This document shows positions 1 through 8,811 of a stretch of DNA of 64,000 nt, in pieces. The position numbers were made by a program, and so were the translations under genes. The notes below the pieces were generated by a model that worked only from the letters and a program-made list of their open reading frames with translations, was not told the origin of the DNA and searched no databases. The DNA is from Natronosalvus amylolyticus (lineage in GTDB: Archaea; Halobacteriota; Halobacteria; Halobacteriales; Natrialbaceae), in NCBI RefSeq assembly GCF_024298845.1, contig NZ_CP101159.1, forward strand, positions 1 through 64,000, in the 5' to 3' direction. Position 1 is the first letter of the stretch, and each line of letters begins with the position of its first letter.

Positions 1-32
1 TTAGGAACACGAGACTCGCATCACGAAGTTAT

Positions 33-96
33 TGAATCAATGAATCAGTGAAGTAGTGATTTCGAGAATCATTGAATCAGTGAGTAAATGATTCAA
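33..96. repeat. Tandem 8-bp repeat array (candidate partition centromere)
   Basis: Eight consecutive octamers lie in register at 33, 41, 49, 57, 65, 73, 81 and 89. Their core is TGAATCA or its complement TGATTCA; the copies at 33, 41, 73 and 89 are exact and the others degenerate. Ribbon-helix-helix proteins of the MetJ type bind tandem 8-bp boxes, and those of type Ib partition systems also bind short tandem repeats. The array stands about 130 bp upstream of a parA gene, so a centromere role is inferred. Confidence 0.7.
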
Positions 97-194
97 AGAC
101 AGTGCCCGAAAAGAGACGAATACGCCACCTCAGCCCATCAAACAACGATATTCGGCAGAATTGCATTGAGAGAGATACAACTGAGTGTCTGACA

Positions 195-226
195 TGGATT
201 TATGAGTCATTGATTCAATGATCGAA
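195..226 (+). promoter_or_regulatory. Second 8-bp repeat cluster at the parA start (candidate operator)
   Basis: Four octamers in register at 195, 203, 211 and 219 (TGGATTTA, TGAGTCAT, TGATTCAA, TGATCGAA) end two bases before the parA start codon. They share core and spacing with the array at 33-96. A partner protein bound here would cover the parA promoter, so autoregulation is likely. This is inferred from position only. Confidence 0.6.
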
Positions 227-228
227 CC

Positions 229-1140
229 ATGACCGAGACACCTCGTGGATGGGGCGTCACCCCATCGACTGGCATCCCCACGATCGCCTTCGGTAACCAG
301 AAAGGCGGGACTGGAAAGACAACGGCGACGATTAACAGTGCCGCGGCGTTGGCCACGCGCGACCACGATGTTCTTGCAATCGATATGGACCCGCAAGCCG
401 ACATGACGAAAGGGCTTGGACTAGGTCCGGGCGACGACAACGATCCAGCAAGCCCGAAGAACGAACTCCCCAACACACTAGTCACCGATGACGAGAATCT
501 GCTCGACGTACTCGTCGACAATCCGCGCACGCACGATACAAGTCTTTCAGAGATCGTGATCGAAGCCGACGAGTACGACCATCTGAACTTCGATCTGATT
601 CCCAGTCACAAGGACATGGGCCTTGCTCGAGATTGGATGGACGATGCGAATGCCCGCCTCTCACTGAAACTCGCCCTCGAAGAGATGGTTGACGACGGAT
701 ACAACTACGATTTTATCGTAGTCGATTGCCCTCCCGACCTCTCAGTCCTGACGGACGCGGCCTTCATCGCGGCTCAAAACGTCTTCCTGGCTGCACAGAC
801 CCAAGCAACATCACGGGATGCACTTGACGACCTGTGGGACCAGCTGGAGTCCATCGAGGACAACCAGCAGATCGAGATCGCAATCGTCGGACTCCTGGCG
901 AATATGTACCGGGACGACGGTCAGTCACAGAAATTCCTTAACTCCTTCGACGAATCCTTCGCGTCAATGGCACCGATTTTCAAACTCCCGATGCGAGTAG
1001 CGATCCAGCGTGCGTGGGACAATGGACGAGATATTTTCGGGTGGGAAGACGCGAACGATCAGCAAGTAGAGCGCGACCTCTTTCTGGAGGTTGCGGAGAC
1101 GATGGAACGAGCGTTCGACAAAACGCAGGTGGAGGCGTAA
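229..1140 (+). CDS. parA: ParA-family partition ATPase
   Basis: A 303-residue protein with a deviant Walker A motif (KGGTGKT at residues 25-31), a Walker A' segment DMDPQAD and a Walker B segment VVDCPPD. These are hallmarks of ParA/Soj ATPases, which bind DNA non-specifically when ATP-bound and move plasmids through a centromere-bound partner. The ATG at 229 follows an octamer repeat cluster and probably gives a leaderless or nearly leaderless mRNA. The next gene starts 2 bp after the stop codon, as expected for a parA-partner operon. Length is normal for the family. An alternative is an orphan ParA with another cargo, but the repeats and the partner make plasmid partition the best reading. 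Confidence 0.93.
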   Translation: MTETPRGWGVTPSTGIPTIAFGNQKGGTGKTTATINSAAALATRDHDVLAIDMDPQADMTKGLGLGPGDDNDPASPKNELPNTLVTDDENLLDVLVDNPRTHDTSLSEIVIEADEYDHLNFDLIPSHKDMGLARDWMDDANARLSLKLALEEMVDDGYNYDFIVVDCPPDLSVLTDAAFIAAQNVFLAAQTQATSRDALDDLWDQLESIEDNQQIEIAIVGLLANMYRDDGQSQKFLNSFDESFASMAPIFKLPMRVAIQRAWDNGRDIFGWEDANDQQVERDLFLEVAETMERAFDKTQVEA

Positions 1141-1142
1141 GA

Positions 1143-1586
1143 ATGCCCCGGGGAATGGACGAGCGATTTGAGGATCCGTCTGAGGAAGCAGACGACGAGG
1201 AAGCCGCGACCGATGACGAGACGACGTCGGAAGCAGAGAGTCAAGACCACGAACCTGCGGCTGCTACTGAGGAGCAATCAGGGCAGCAGGAGGCAACTGG
1301 CACAGCGGATACTGAATCCTCGAGTGAGAAGGCAGAGAAAACAGACGATGAACCGTTGAACATCCGGGAGGATTGGGATTCGGCCACGATATACGTCGAA
1401 CCGGAACAGAGTGAAGATATTGAGGTCACATTCACGCGGCTGAAAAAGCAGCTGAAACGGGAGAACGCCACGCTTGAGAAGAACAAGCACTTTTACCATG
1501 GAATTTTCGAGGTAGCGTTTGGCGAGCACCGGGAAGAGACGAAAGAGAAGATTCGCGAATTGGCTAAGGAAGACGTCGATCAGTGA
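1143..1586 (+). CDS. Small DNA-binding-like partner of ParA
   Basis: A 147-residue protein in two parts. Residues 1 to about 65 are very acidic and low in complexity (Glu, Asp, Ser, Thr). The last 80 or so residues form a compact module with the segment DSATIYVEPEQSEDIEVTF, then two predicted helices. A strand followed by two helices is the plan of ribbon-helix-helix DNA-binding proteins; I infer that fold and do not see a proven signature. The ATG at 1143 is chosen because it follows the parA stop by 2 bp. The module is nearly identical to the protein at 7206-7466. Octamer repeats like the candidate centromere start at the stop codon. Probable role: the centromere-binding partner of ParA. 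Confidence 0.7.
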   Translation: MPRGMDERFEDPSEEADDEEAATDDETTSEAESQDHEPAAATEEQSGQQEATGTADTESSSEKAEKTDDEPLNIREDWDSATIYVEPEQSEDIEVTFTRLKKQLKRENATLEKNKHFYHGIFEVAFGEHREETKEKIRELAKEDVDQ

Positions 1587-1599
1587 ATCAGTGATTCTT
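1576..1599. repeat. Octamer repeats at the 3' end of the ParA partner gene
   Basis: TGAATCAG at 1584 and TGATTCTT at 1592 keep the 8-bp register of the upstream array, and TCGATCAG at 1576 is a degenerate third unit. The repeats overlap the stop codon. The same pair follows the paralogue at 7456-7479, so gene and repeats were copied together. Confidence 0.6.
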
Positions 1600-1822
1600 G
1601 GATATTTAGGATAGTACGAGTTCCTGGCTGTTTCGCTACCTCTTTCTAGTTTGAGGCTGTACCGGAGTCAATCTAGTCAAGTGCCCCATGGCCCATGATG
1701 CGAAGCATGAAATGAGAGTGCACCGTCACAAAGTCTATGACATTATTCGAGGGACGACAATCAAGCACTGATCACGCCAAACTCATCGCTCCAGTGAAGG
1801 ACCTGAACGCTCAGCTTCGCCG

Positions 1823-4800
1823 ATGAGCGTGGACGTGTCCGAACGGGATGAAACCTACCCCGCACCGAGTGCTCTCAAGACCATCTTCAAGAAGCATCAT
1901 TGTTATTATGAGAGACAACGTGGAGAGACGGCGCTACAGCAACGTGGCGACGAACAGGGCGTCCGTCGTGCACACGCTGGCCGTGTCGTCTTCGAACTGC
2001 TCCAGAATGCACTCGACAGAGCGGATGCAGAAATCACCGTCAACGTCGTTGAGACGCCGACCTCGGCCAGCTCCTACGCACTTGTCGTCACGAACGACGG
2101 ACTTCCCATCTCAGTCGACCCCGAGTTCAATTACCGTGACCCGCCGGAAGAGGCCCACCGACCGGACTTCAATGCACTCTGCTCGGTCCACCTGTCGAAC
2201 AAATCACCCGACGAGAGCGTCGGGAACAAGGGAGTCGGCTTCCGGTCAGTCTTCTGGTTGAACGACTGGGTTCGTGTCTGGAGTCGACACGAGGATGGCT
2301 GGTGGGGGATGGAACTCCACTCGCACTTGGACGACGAGATTTGGAACGAGCGCCTCGACTACCCCGACGTACGGCAGGGTCACAAGAGGTTCCTCGAGAC
2401 GACTAATCCCACCTACTCGGACATCGGTACACGCCCGAGCTATCACTTCCCGCTCCCGCTGATGAGCGAGGGACGACCGTCACCGATACCCGACGGAGAG
2501 GTCACCACCGCCGTCGTAGTCCCGATTCCCACGAAGCGGATGGACGAGGTCTCGAAGATGATGGAGAACCTTAACGAGAGCCATCTCCACTTCGCCGGGC
2601 TGCTCGAACACAGCCGCGGACTGACCGTGAGAGCCGAGACGGCGGACCGCTGTTTCGAGCGTCGAACCTGGCCGACCGACGGAACGTGGAGCGAGGATTC
2701 CGGGCGGTCGATGGCGTACTGGAGATCGGAGCGTCACTCGTCGACATCGCTCGCAGAGGAAGCTGCAGAAGCCGACTACGACCTCTCGAACCCCGGTGCT
2801 GCAATCAGCTGGCCTGGGTCAGATGCTAGAGATGTCGAGGGGCAGCTCTACGGCTACCTCCCGACGGAACTGGATGCACCGTTCGGAGTCGATTTCAATG
2901 GCGATTTCCTCCTGCAGCCAGATCGCAAAGGACTGACCGTCGAGGACGATAGCGTCGGTCGGTACAACCAAGCGCTCCTCGAGGCTGGAGCCGAGCTCCA
3001 TCTCCTCGAACTCCTCGAGGAGGTTGGGGCCCCACTGAGTACCGTCGAGTGGACGAGAATCGACCCCGAAGATGTCGAGCGCGTCGAGGGACAAGATAAC
3101 GATACCATCCGCCGCGACTTCTGGTCACTCCTCGATCCTGGGGCAAGCGGAATCCCTGCTCGGAGAATCGAAGAGCACCTCGCAGCACTCCTCTTCGGCG
3201 ACGATATGAAGGCCCGGGAGTCATACGAGCTCTGGGCGGAGCTGGCCGACCGGTACTTCCAGACCCAGGACAGCGTCCAGACCGGCGAATGCGATCGATT
3301 CTGGCGGGTGTCCAGGGCGTGGTTGGACCATCACTGCGGAAAGGGCTGCGGGACGGTGACGCTGGGAAAGTACGCCGATGCTCTGTGCGACGCACTCCGC
3401 GAGCGAGAGACACCGATCATCCCGGTCGAGAGCGAGGGTGAAGAATCGGTTCGGGTCCCGCTCCCGACGACCCAATCGGGCCGTGAGGTCTGGGAGACCG
3501 AGAAGAGCGATCGGGTGCTGTTCGTCAGGGACGACGAAGACGACCGTCCGCTTCCCCTCCCAACCAGTTTGCGAGAATCAGGTTGTTCCGTGACGACATT
3601 CGAGTTCCCCTCGTTGTTCGTCGGCGGCGATAGCTCGTCGCTCGGAGAACGGTCGTTCAATCCTGTGCAGTTGCTCTCCGAGATCCGTCAGCTTCGGAAC
3701 TCCCCTGCCCGTTTCAATCACCAGCCATTGGCGGAAGATGCCGACCGAGCAGCGATCCTCCAGCGCGAACTGATCGGATACGCGGCGGAGCTGTTCCTCT
3801 ACGAACGCTACCAGACCGACCCGTTCGGAGAGAGCGACGGATACGGGATGGGGTGGCGATTCCTATCCGGAGACTCAAGCGGTACCGAGCAGCGGGCGGG
3901 CCGATCGATTGCGACACTCCATTTACCCGTCGATGGTACACTGTGGGCGCCCGCCCGTCAACTCACCATCGACCAGGTCGACATCGACAGACTTGGCGAC
4001 CTCCCGCCATCTCTCGATGTCGAATCATTCCTGCTGTTCCTAGGTTGTGGGCCGGAACCTCCCGAGGGAGGCATCCCACTGACCCTCATCGAAGGTGGAC
4101 AAGACGCCATCGTCGATGCGCGAGCCATCCCGCCGACCATCGTCCCCGCGGAGACACGGCCCAGCGCCCCGACGATGCCACAGCTCTCGGACGGGTCGTT
4201 CGACGATGACCGCCCGTCCGATGCGTGGTTGGTCTCGATTGCAGACGCCTGGGACGTCTGGTTGTCTGACCTCATCGAGCAGGAGATCGCCGAACGAAGA
4301 GATGAGGAAGATTCGTCGAGGGCGTCGACGAATCTGGTCCCACCGCTCGCCAAACGGCCATGGTTCCCCGTCCAGAGCGACTCCGAATCGACGGAGGACC
4401 CGACCGGACACGCGGAACCTCCACGATACCTCTCTGATGCCCCTGCCGGGGTCGCTCCCCGTGATGTGGTCGTGCTCCCGACGCGCTCGTACGGGCGAAA
4501 GCGCGTCCTGTGGAGTGTCGACCAGGGGTCGGAGTACAAAGAGATCCTGACGACGCTCGGTGCGCTCGATGGAATATCCGAGGGAACCCTCGAGAAGCAT
4601 GATGCGGCCCCCGCACGCAGACTCGCCGACCGTCTCCAAAACCTCGACTTGACCAGTGTCGAGGTCGACTCCTCCGCTCGCGATGCACTCATCGGGCTGT
4701 ACGAGCGAGTCCTCCAGGCCATCGTCTCCAACGATTCGGCTGAATCAAGGACCGATCCCCCACCGTTGTTGACTTATCATCCCGCAGAGACGTCCACAGG

Positions 4801-6724
4801 GCTGCACGAACGTCCCCTTGAATGGCGACAACTCTCTGGCGAGCCCGCCTACATCATCACGAACTCCGACGACCGCGATCAGATGCGTCGGATCTTCCAC
4901 TCAGTCCCCCTCGTCACCGCGGTACTACCGAGCCAGTCCGTCAACGACTCGTCGCCGTTGCAATCCCGCCTCCTCACCGTCAACCGTCAGGTTCGATTTG
5001 ACGAAACCGACGGGGATACCGACGATAGGGCCACCGAGAAACAGGAGGCGATTGAGCGATTGGTCCCACGTCTCTTGGCGCTGAGCGAGGCCGTCAGACG
5101 TCTCGATATAAACGACGACATCATCGACAGATGGCACAATGGTCGGTTCCAGCAGGTCGAAGACGCATGGGTGGAGTACATCCTCTCCGCGGACAGACGG
5201 GAGCTCGACTCCGAGGAACGATACAGAGGCGAGGACAGCTATGCGTTCTTCGTGGACACAGACGCCCCCACCATCGTGTTCGATGGTGCTCTGGGCGAGC
5301 CATCACACGACCTGACACCGTTCGGTGAGGCCCTCGCGGACCTCCTGTTCGAAGATCAACGCCAGGTCGGTATCCTCTTCGAGCGGGCCCTGACTGAGTA
5401 CGACCATGATGGTGTCGACCGTCTCGACCGATTCGTCGATCGGAAAGATGCTGGACCTCTCGTGAGCCAGTACGCCCAGCTGCTCTACCCGCTGGACGAG
5501 GCCGCAAAACGAAATCTGTTCGATGCGACCAGAGATGTGCTGGGGGAGTTCGATCTCACACTCGACCCCTCTATCGAATCTCCCACCCAGCTGTCCTCGC
5601 TCGGACCATCGGATATCGGGATGGGCGAGTGCTCCGACGATGTGCACGACGTGGAAATCAACCAACGGTTCAAGGAGCTCGACCTCACCGAGGAACAAGA
5701 TCGGTTCAGGCCCCGATTCTCATGCTCCCACGAGCATCGCCTCCGGTGGCAGCGCTGGTTCGACGATCAACAACCACGGCTGGTGTCGTATCTGGTCAAT
5801 CTCGTCTCGTCGAACGGGGTGGAGGATGCAGACGAAGAGACCGTCAAGCAGTCCCTCGAAGAGTTCATCGACTCCGCCGTCCATCGACTCACGTTCGACC
5901 AATCTCGGGCTGTCGTCCGCTGGCTATCCAACGCGGATTACACCGCTTCGATTCCAGCCTCGAAGATTCCCGATCCGGAGGTCCTGAGCGACGAAATTCG
6001 GCGTTTCTCGCCACGCTACAAATCAATCTCGAAGATCGAAGACGCGAGCGATGCAGGATGGACTCGAGATGGGCCAGAGGGTCTGGAGAGTCACCCGAAC
6101 GATAACGGGACGTTCGACCGACAAGAGATGGCGCGGAAGCACAAGGCTCAGAAGATAGTCGGTGACGAAGCAGAAGTGGCGCTGCTGCACTGCGTCCGTG
6201 ACGAAACCCTCTCCGCATTAGAACACGCCGATAGCCCAAAGTCCTTCGAGGCGGCCCGGGAGGCCCTCCTCTCACCGTTCCCCAAAGGAGCCACCCGATC
6301 GTCGGTCCGTGAGGCATGGAACGAATGGCGAGCGACCGACGATGACTCAGCACTGGCCCAGGGCTTGCACATCTCTCGTGTCTGGGATGGCGCTGGATTC
6401 GATCTCGTTGGGCTCGCACACGACGACAGCGGGTTCCGACCAGTCAGATATGAGGCGAAGGCGCTCTCCGGTGGCCCCGTGAGCAACGTCCATCTCAGTG
6501 CGAACCAGATCTCAGTCTATCGCCGTGTGTGCCTACAATCCGATCCCGAAGAGGCGTGGCGGTATCGGGGCGACTGGCGACTCGTCGGGGTGCTCCCGGA
6601 CGAGTCAGCCATAGATCTGAACGGTCACCTCGACGAGCTCCCAGCACTTCTCGACGAACTCGACGTCGAGGGGTTCACACACGACGGCATTGTCCTCCGT
6701 ATCAATCGACGTTCGGACGACTAA
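1823..6724 (+). CDS. Giant sacsin-like GHKL ATPase with C-terminal DUF3883-type domain
   Basis: A 1633-residue protein. The N-terminus is a GHKL (Hsp90/sacsin-type) ATPase domain: the N-box has Glu58 and Asn62 (FELLQNALDRAD), Asp92-Gly93 lies in a NDG motif, and NKGVGF spans 135-140. The C-terminal 150 or so residues resemble the DUF3883/NOV domain, with Asp1527, Glu1544 and Lys1546 (YEAKA) spaced like a PD-(D/E)XK nuclease site. The 1350-residue middle has no motif I recognise. GHKL ATPases fused to DUF3883 are found in prokaryotic defence islands, and the setting fits that. The ATG at 1823 is the first good start; the gene stands alone with about 235 bp upstream. The nuclease role is inferred from three residues. 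Confidence 0.8.
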   Translation: MSVDVSERDETYPAPSALKTIFKKHHCYYERQRGETALQQRGDEQGVRRAHAGRVVFELLQNALDRADAEITVNVVETPTSASSYALVVTNDGLPISVDPEFNYRDPPEEAHRPDFNALCSVHLSNKSPDESVGNKGVGFRSVFWLNDWVRVWSRHEDGWWGMELHSHLDDEIWNERLDYPDVRQGHKRFLETTNPTYSDIGTRPSYHFPLPLMSEGRPSPIPDGEVTTAVVVPIPTKRMDEVSKMMENLNESHLHFAGLLEHSRGLTVRAETADRCFERRTWPTDGTWSEDSGRSMAYWRSERHSSTSLAEEAAEADYDLSNPGAAISWPGSDARDVEGQLYGYLPTELDAPFGVDFNGDFLLQPDRKGLTVEDDSVGRYNQALLEAGAELHLLELLEEVGAPLSTVEWTRIDPEDVERVEGQDNDTIRRDFWSLLDPGASGIPARRIEEHLAALLFGDDMKARESYELWAELADRYFQTQDSVQTGECDRFWRVSRAWLDHHCGKGCGTVTLGKYADALCDALRERETPIIPVESEGEESVRVPLPTTQSGREVWETEKSDRVLFVRDDEDDRPLPLPTSLRESGCSVTTFEFPSLFVGGDSSSLGERSFNPVQLLSEIRQLRNSPARFNHQPLAEDADRAAILQRELIGYAAELFLYERYQTDPFGESDGYGMGWRFLSGDSSGTEQRAGRSIATLHLPVDGTLWAPARQLTIDQVDIDRLGDLPPSLDVESFLLFLGCGPEPPEGGIPLTLIEGGQDAIVDARAIPPTIVPAETRPSAPTMPQLSDGSFDDDRPSDAWLVSIADAWDVWLSDLIEQEIAERRDEEDSSRASTNLVPPLAKRPWFPVQSDSESTEDPTGHAEPPRYLSDAPAGVAPRDVVVLPTRSYGRKRVLWSVDQGSEYKEILTTLGALDGISEGTLEKHDAAPARRLADRLQNLDLTSVEVDSSARDALIGLYERVLQAIVSNDSAESRTDPPPLLTYHPAETSTGLHERPLEWRQLSGEPAYIITNSDDRDQMRRIFHSVPLVTAVLPSQSVNDSSPLQSRLLTVNRQVRFDETDGDTDDRATEKQEAIERLVPRLLALSEAVRRLDINDDIIDRWHNGRFQQVEDAWVEYILSADRRELDSEERYRGEDSYAFFVDTDAPTIVFDGALGEPSHDLTPFGEALADLLFEDQRQVGILFERALTEYDHDGVDRLDRFVDRKDAGPLVSQYAQLLYPLDEAAKRNLFDATRDVLGEFDLTLDPSIESPTQLSSLGPSDIGMGECSDDVHDVEINQRFKELDLTEEQDRFRPRFSCSHEHRLRWQRWFDDQQPRLVSYLVNLVSSNGVEDADEETVKQSLEEFIDSAVHRLTFDQSRAVVRWLSNADYTASIPASKIPDPEVLSDEIRRFSPRYKSISKIEDASDAGWTRDGPEGLESHPNDNGTFDRQEMARKHKAQKIVGDEAEVALLHCVRDETLSALEHADSPKSFEAAREALLSPFPKGATRSSVREAWNEWRATDDDSALAQGLHISRVWDGAGFDLVGLAHDDSGFRPVRYEAKALSGGPVSNVHLSANQISVYRRVCLQSDPEEAWRYRGDWRLVGVLPDESAIDLNGHLDELPALLDELDVEGFTHDGIVLRINRRSDD

Positions 6725-7205
6725 TCATCGACATTCAAAGGCTGAGATGTCAAGCGTCGCTGGTACCCATTCGACCGTATCAGTCGACTAGGTGAAATAT
6801 CCAATGGGTAACGACAACCCCCGACCCGTCGGTACCCTAGCATGGATGAAATCTTCATCGACCCAGAAATTCAAGAGTTCGAACGAACCGCGCTGGACCG
6901 GGCAGCAGCGGCGGCGGATTCAGGTCGTCCCGCGAGGGGAGCTCAACGACCACGAATCGAGCATGGAGCACGAAGCATTAACCAACAAACCGTCGGTTCA
7001 TTCATTTCGTTGGTTAAACAATGGTCTGTACCGGCCAAAATTCGAACCATGGTGAGCGACGGAAATGACGTAGAATAGATTAGGAACGGTAGTCACCGGG
7101 AAGGTGGGGACGATCGAAATATGTGGAAGAGCATGTGACACCCAGAATCTTTGATTGATTAGTGTCAGAAGAAATAGATTTAAACAGGAATATCAGGAGG
7201 AAACG
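6725..7205. other. 480-bp intergenic region with a paired palindrome
   Basis: No convincing gene is present. A frame at 6842-7078 begins with a plausible acidic peptide (MDEIFIDPEIQEFERTALD) but runs through the palindrome at 6978-7017, so it may be the remnant of a small gene. The right end holds the promoter of the next gene: ATTTAAAC at 7178-7185, about 25 bp before the ATG. Confidence 0.5.
6978..7017. promoter_or_regulatory. Paired inverted repeat TTAACCAACA / GTTGGTTAA, copy 1
   Basis: TTAACCAACA (6978-6987) faces CGTTGGTTAA (7008-7017) across 20 bp, about two helical turns. The same pair occurs at 12230-12270 and 12737-12777. It lies about 190 bp upstream of the gene at 7206. This geometry suits cooperative binding of two dimers of one regulator. 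Confidence 0.65.
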
Positions 7206-7466
7206 ATGGTAGCAGAAGAATCAGACGACGAACCACTGAACATCCTCGAGGATTGGGATTCTGTCACGATATACGTGGAACCAGAGCAGAGCGAGGACAT
7301 CGAGATCACATTTACTCGCCTGAAGAAGCAACTAAAGCGCGAGGGCGTCACGCTGGAGAAGAACAAACACTACTACCGAGGTGTCTTCGAGGTGGCTTTT
7401 GGCGAGTATCGAGAGGAGACGAAGGAGAAAATTCGCGAGCTCGCAAAGCAAAACGCTGATCAGTGA
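7206..7466 (+). CDS. Paralogue of the ParA partner, DNA-binding module only
   Basis: An 86-residue protein nearly identical to the C-terminal module of the protein at 1143-1586, without its acidic N-terminal region. It shares the segment IYVEPEQSEDIEITF and the IRELAK end, and is followed by the same TGAATCAG/TGATTCAC octamers. The ATG at 7206 is supported both by AGGAGG at 7195-7200 and by a TATA-like ATTTAAAC about 25 bp upstream, so translation may be Shine-Dalgarno-led or leaderless. No ParA gene accompanies it. It could bind the same octamers and modulate partition or parA expression. Function is inferred from the paralogue. Confidence 0.72.
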   Translation: MVAEESDDEPLNILEDWDSVTIYVEPEQSEDIEITFTRLKKQLKREGVTLEKNKHYYRGVFEVAFGEYREETKEKIRELAKQNADQ

Positions 7467-7479
7467 ATCAGTGATTCAC
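7456..7479. repeat. Octamer repeats at the 3' end of the orphan paralogue
   Basis: TGAATCAG at 7464 and TGATTCAC at 7472, 8 bp apart and overlapping the stop codon, match the arrangement at 1584-1599. They are candidate extra binding sites for the partition partner. Confidence 0.55.
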
Positions 7480-7532
7480 AGATCGTAGGGCGTGAACGCA
7501 TTTCATTTTGATAGAAAGCCTTCGGAGAGCAG

Positions 7533-8108
7533 CTATACGTTCTGGTCTTCCTCAGTTGGAGTCTCCCAAGGAATATCTCGCTTGTGCACTACAGCGAGCT
7601 TTGAGTTGTCGTCATCTGCCATTGCACTAAGTCCGCGTTGGACAAGAGTGTGAACCTGTCCAGCGGACTCAGGGAACGAAAATTGGTCATCCTCTGCATC
7701 AGCCCGAACCTCTAGGTAGTGAAGGTACAGCCTGAATGTAGTATCGGCACCGATAGGCCACCAAATCGTCCCGATCTGACCATCTACCTGTTTATCCCAG
7801 TGCTCCAAGAGCTCACGAATATCGTCGACAAGACCCTCGCCTGATGTGCGAAGGCGAAGAGAGTATTCTTTGTCGTGCTCCATTTCATCGATTATTTCCC
7901 GTAGAAAGGGCTCTGCCTCTAAGGCGGTAGGTGAGGTCTGGTCCGTTTCTAGTAGCTGTTCTAATGCCCGCAGCTCCTCACGTCGGGCAGCGACGGCGTA
8001 AGCGACATTGTACTTCTCGTCGGGGAAGATTTCGTGCTTACCTGGCTGCTGTGCCTGAGGAACAGAGTCAGCGGTGGATGAGCTAAATAAGGTCTCAAAT
8101 AGTCCCAT
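7533..8108 (-). CDS. Hypothetical protein downstream of the TIR/membrane gene pair
   Basis: I do not recognise the family. The 191-residue soluble, acidic protein begins MGLFETLF and contains a helix-rich centre with many charged residues and an Arg-Leu-Arg stretch near residue 100. No signal peptide, membrane segment or catalytic motif is visible. I chose the ATG at 8108; a start at 8132 would add eight residues. It follows the membrane-protein gene by 88 bp on the same strand, so it may be the third gene of the TIR operon. Confidence 0.55.
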   Translation of the reverse strand: MGLFETLFSSSTADSVPQAQQPGKHEIFPDEKYNVAYAVAARREELRALEQLLETDQTSPTALEAEPFLREIIDEMEHDKEYSLRLRTSGEGLVDDIRELLEHWDKQVDGQIGTIWWPIGADTTFRLYLHYLEVRADAEDDQFSFPESAGQVHTLVQRGLSAMADDDNSKLAVVHKRDIPWETPTEEDQNV

Positions 8109-8196
8109 ACGCATCGTCCGGGGGGCACCCATAAGTACTTCCTGACGATAGTTTCATCAACTCTGTCACATCAAACGTCAGCTGTACATTGGACTA

Positions 8197-8811
8197 CTAC
8201 CAGACAATGGAATACACCAGCAAACCGCTAGCGTACAATGTGAGAAGAACGTACAGGAGTGCCAATAGTGCGGCAATCGTCTTCTCTACTGTCGTTTGCT
8301 CGTAATATTGGACGTCGTCGGTGTTTCGAGCGATATCCCAAAGAACCTCGCCAAGCATCGTGATTCGAGGAAACCGGGTATCATGTGACTCGGTGGCTCC
8401 AGTTGGGCCTAAACGCTCCCACTCCTGTTGATACACTGGATACGCGAGGTTGGATTCCATCTCATGGAGTATCTCATATTTGGCCTGGTTTAGTCGACGG
8501 TGGGAGTCCACTGTTTGATACCAGAGTCCGCAGAGACAAACGCCAAGCAGACCCACTGCCACGAACCCGATCTGTTGAGCGAGCGAAAGAGGCTCCCGGG
8601 CGATAAACGTGATTACGACCAGAATTCCGGAGAGGAGTGAGACGTAAAACCGATTTGTCCGAAGTCTCCGGTCAGAAACGCCCATCGCACTCCCGGCGTA
8701 GTGTGTGTACTGGTCGATGAGCGTCTCATCGCGCGTGGGGTTGGGGAAGTCGTTAGAGGTCGTATCTGAATCTGACGACGGCTCTAGCTCCGTTGAGCCC
8801 TCCTCAGCCAT
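8197..8811 (-). CDS. Membrane protein of the RipA-like octameric type, coupled to TIR gene
   Basis: A 204-residue protein with an acidic N-terminus, two hydrophobic segments at roughly residues 55-75 and 80-100, and one at the C-terminus (about 180-204). Between them is a motif set (WYQTVDSHRRLNQAKYEIL, then EW.RLG) that I recognise from small bacterial membrane proteins annotated as RipA-family octameric proteins. The ATG at 8811 overlaps the end of the TIR gene by 8 bp (ATGGCTGA), so the two are translationally coupled. A plausible role is the membrane effector or anchor of a TIR-based abortive-infection system; the assignment rests on motif memory. Confidence 0.65.
   Translation of the reverse strand: MAEEGSTELEPSSDSDTTSNDFPNPTRDETLIDQYTHYAGSAMGVSDRRLRTNRFYVSLLSGILVVITFIAREPLSLAQQIGFVAVGLLGVCLCGLWYQTVDSHRRLNQAKYEILHEMESNLAYPVYQQEWERLGPTGATESHDTRFPRITMLGEVLWDIARNTDDVQYYEQTTVEKTIAALLALLYVLLTLYASGLLVYSIVW

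Noticed and set aside
3331-4731. Long minus-strand frames inside the giant GHKL gene
   Set aside because: They are antisense shadows of the G+C-rich plus-strand gene, with Ser/Arg-rich sequence and no motifs.
6842-7078. 78-residue frame with a good-looking start
   Set aside because: It runs through a paired palindrome and has no family; kept only as a note within the intergenic region.
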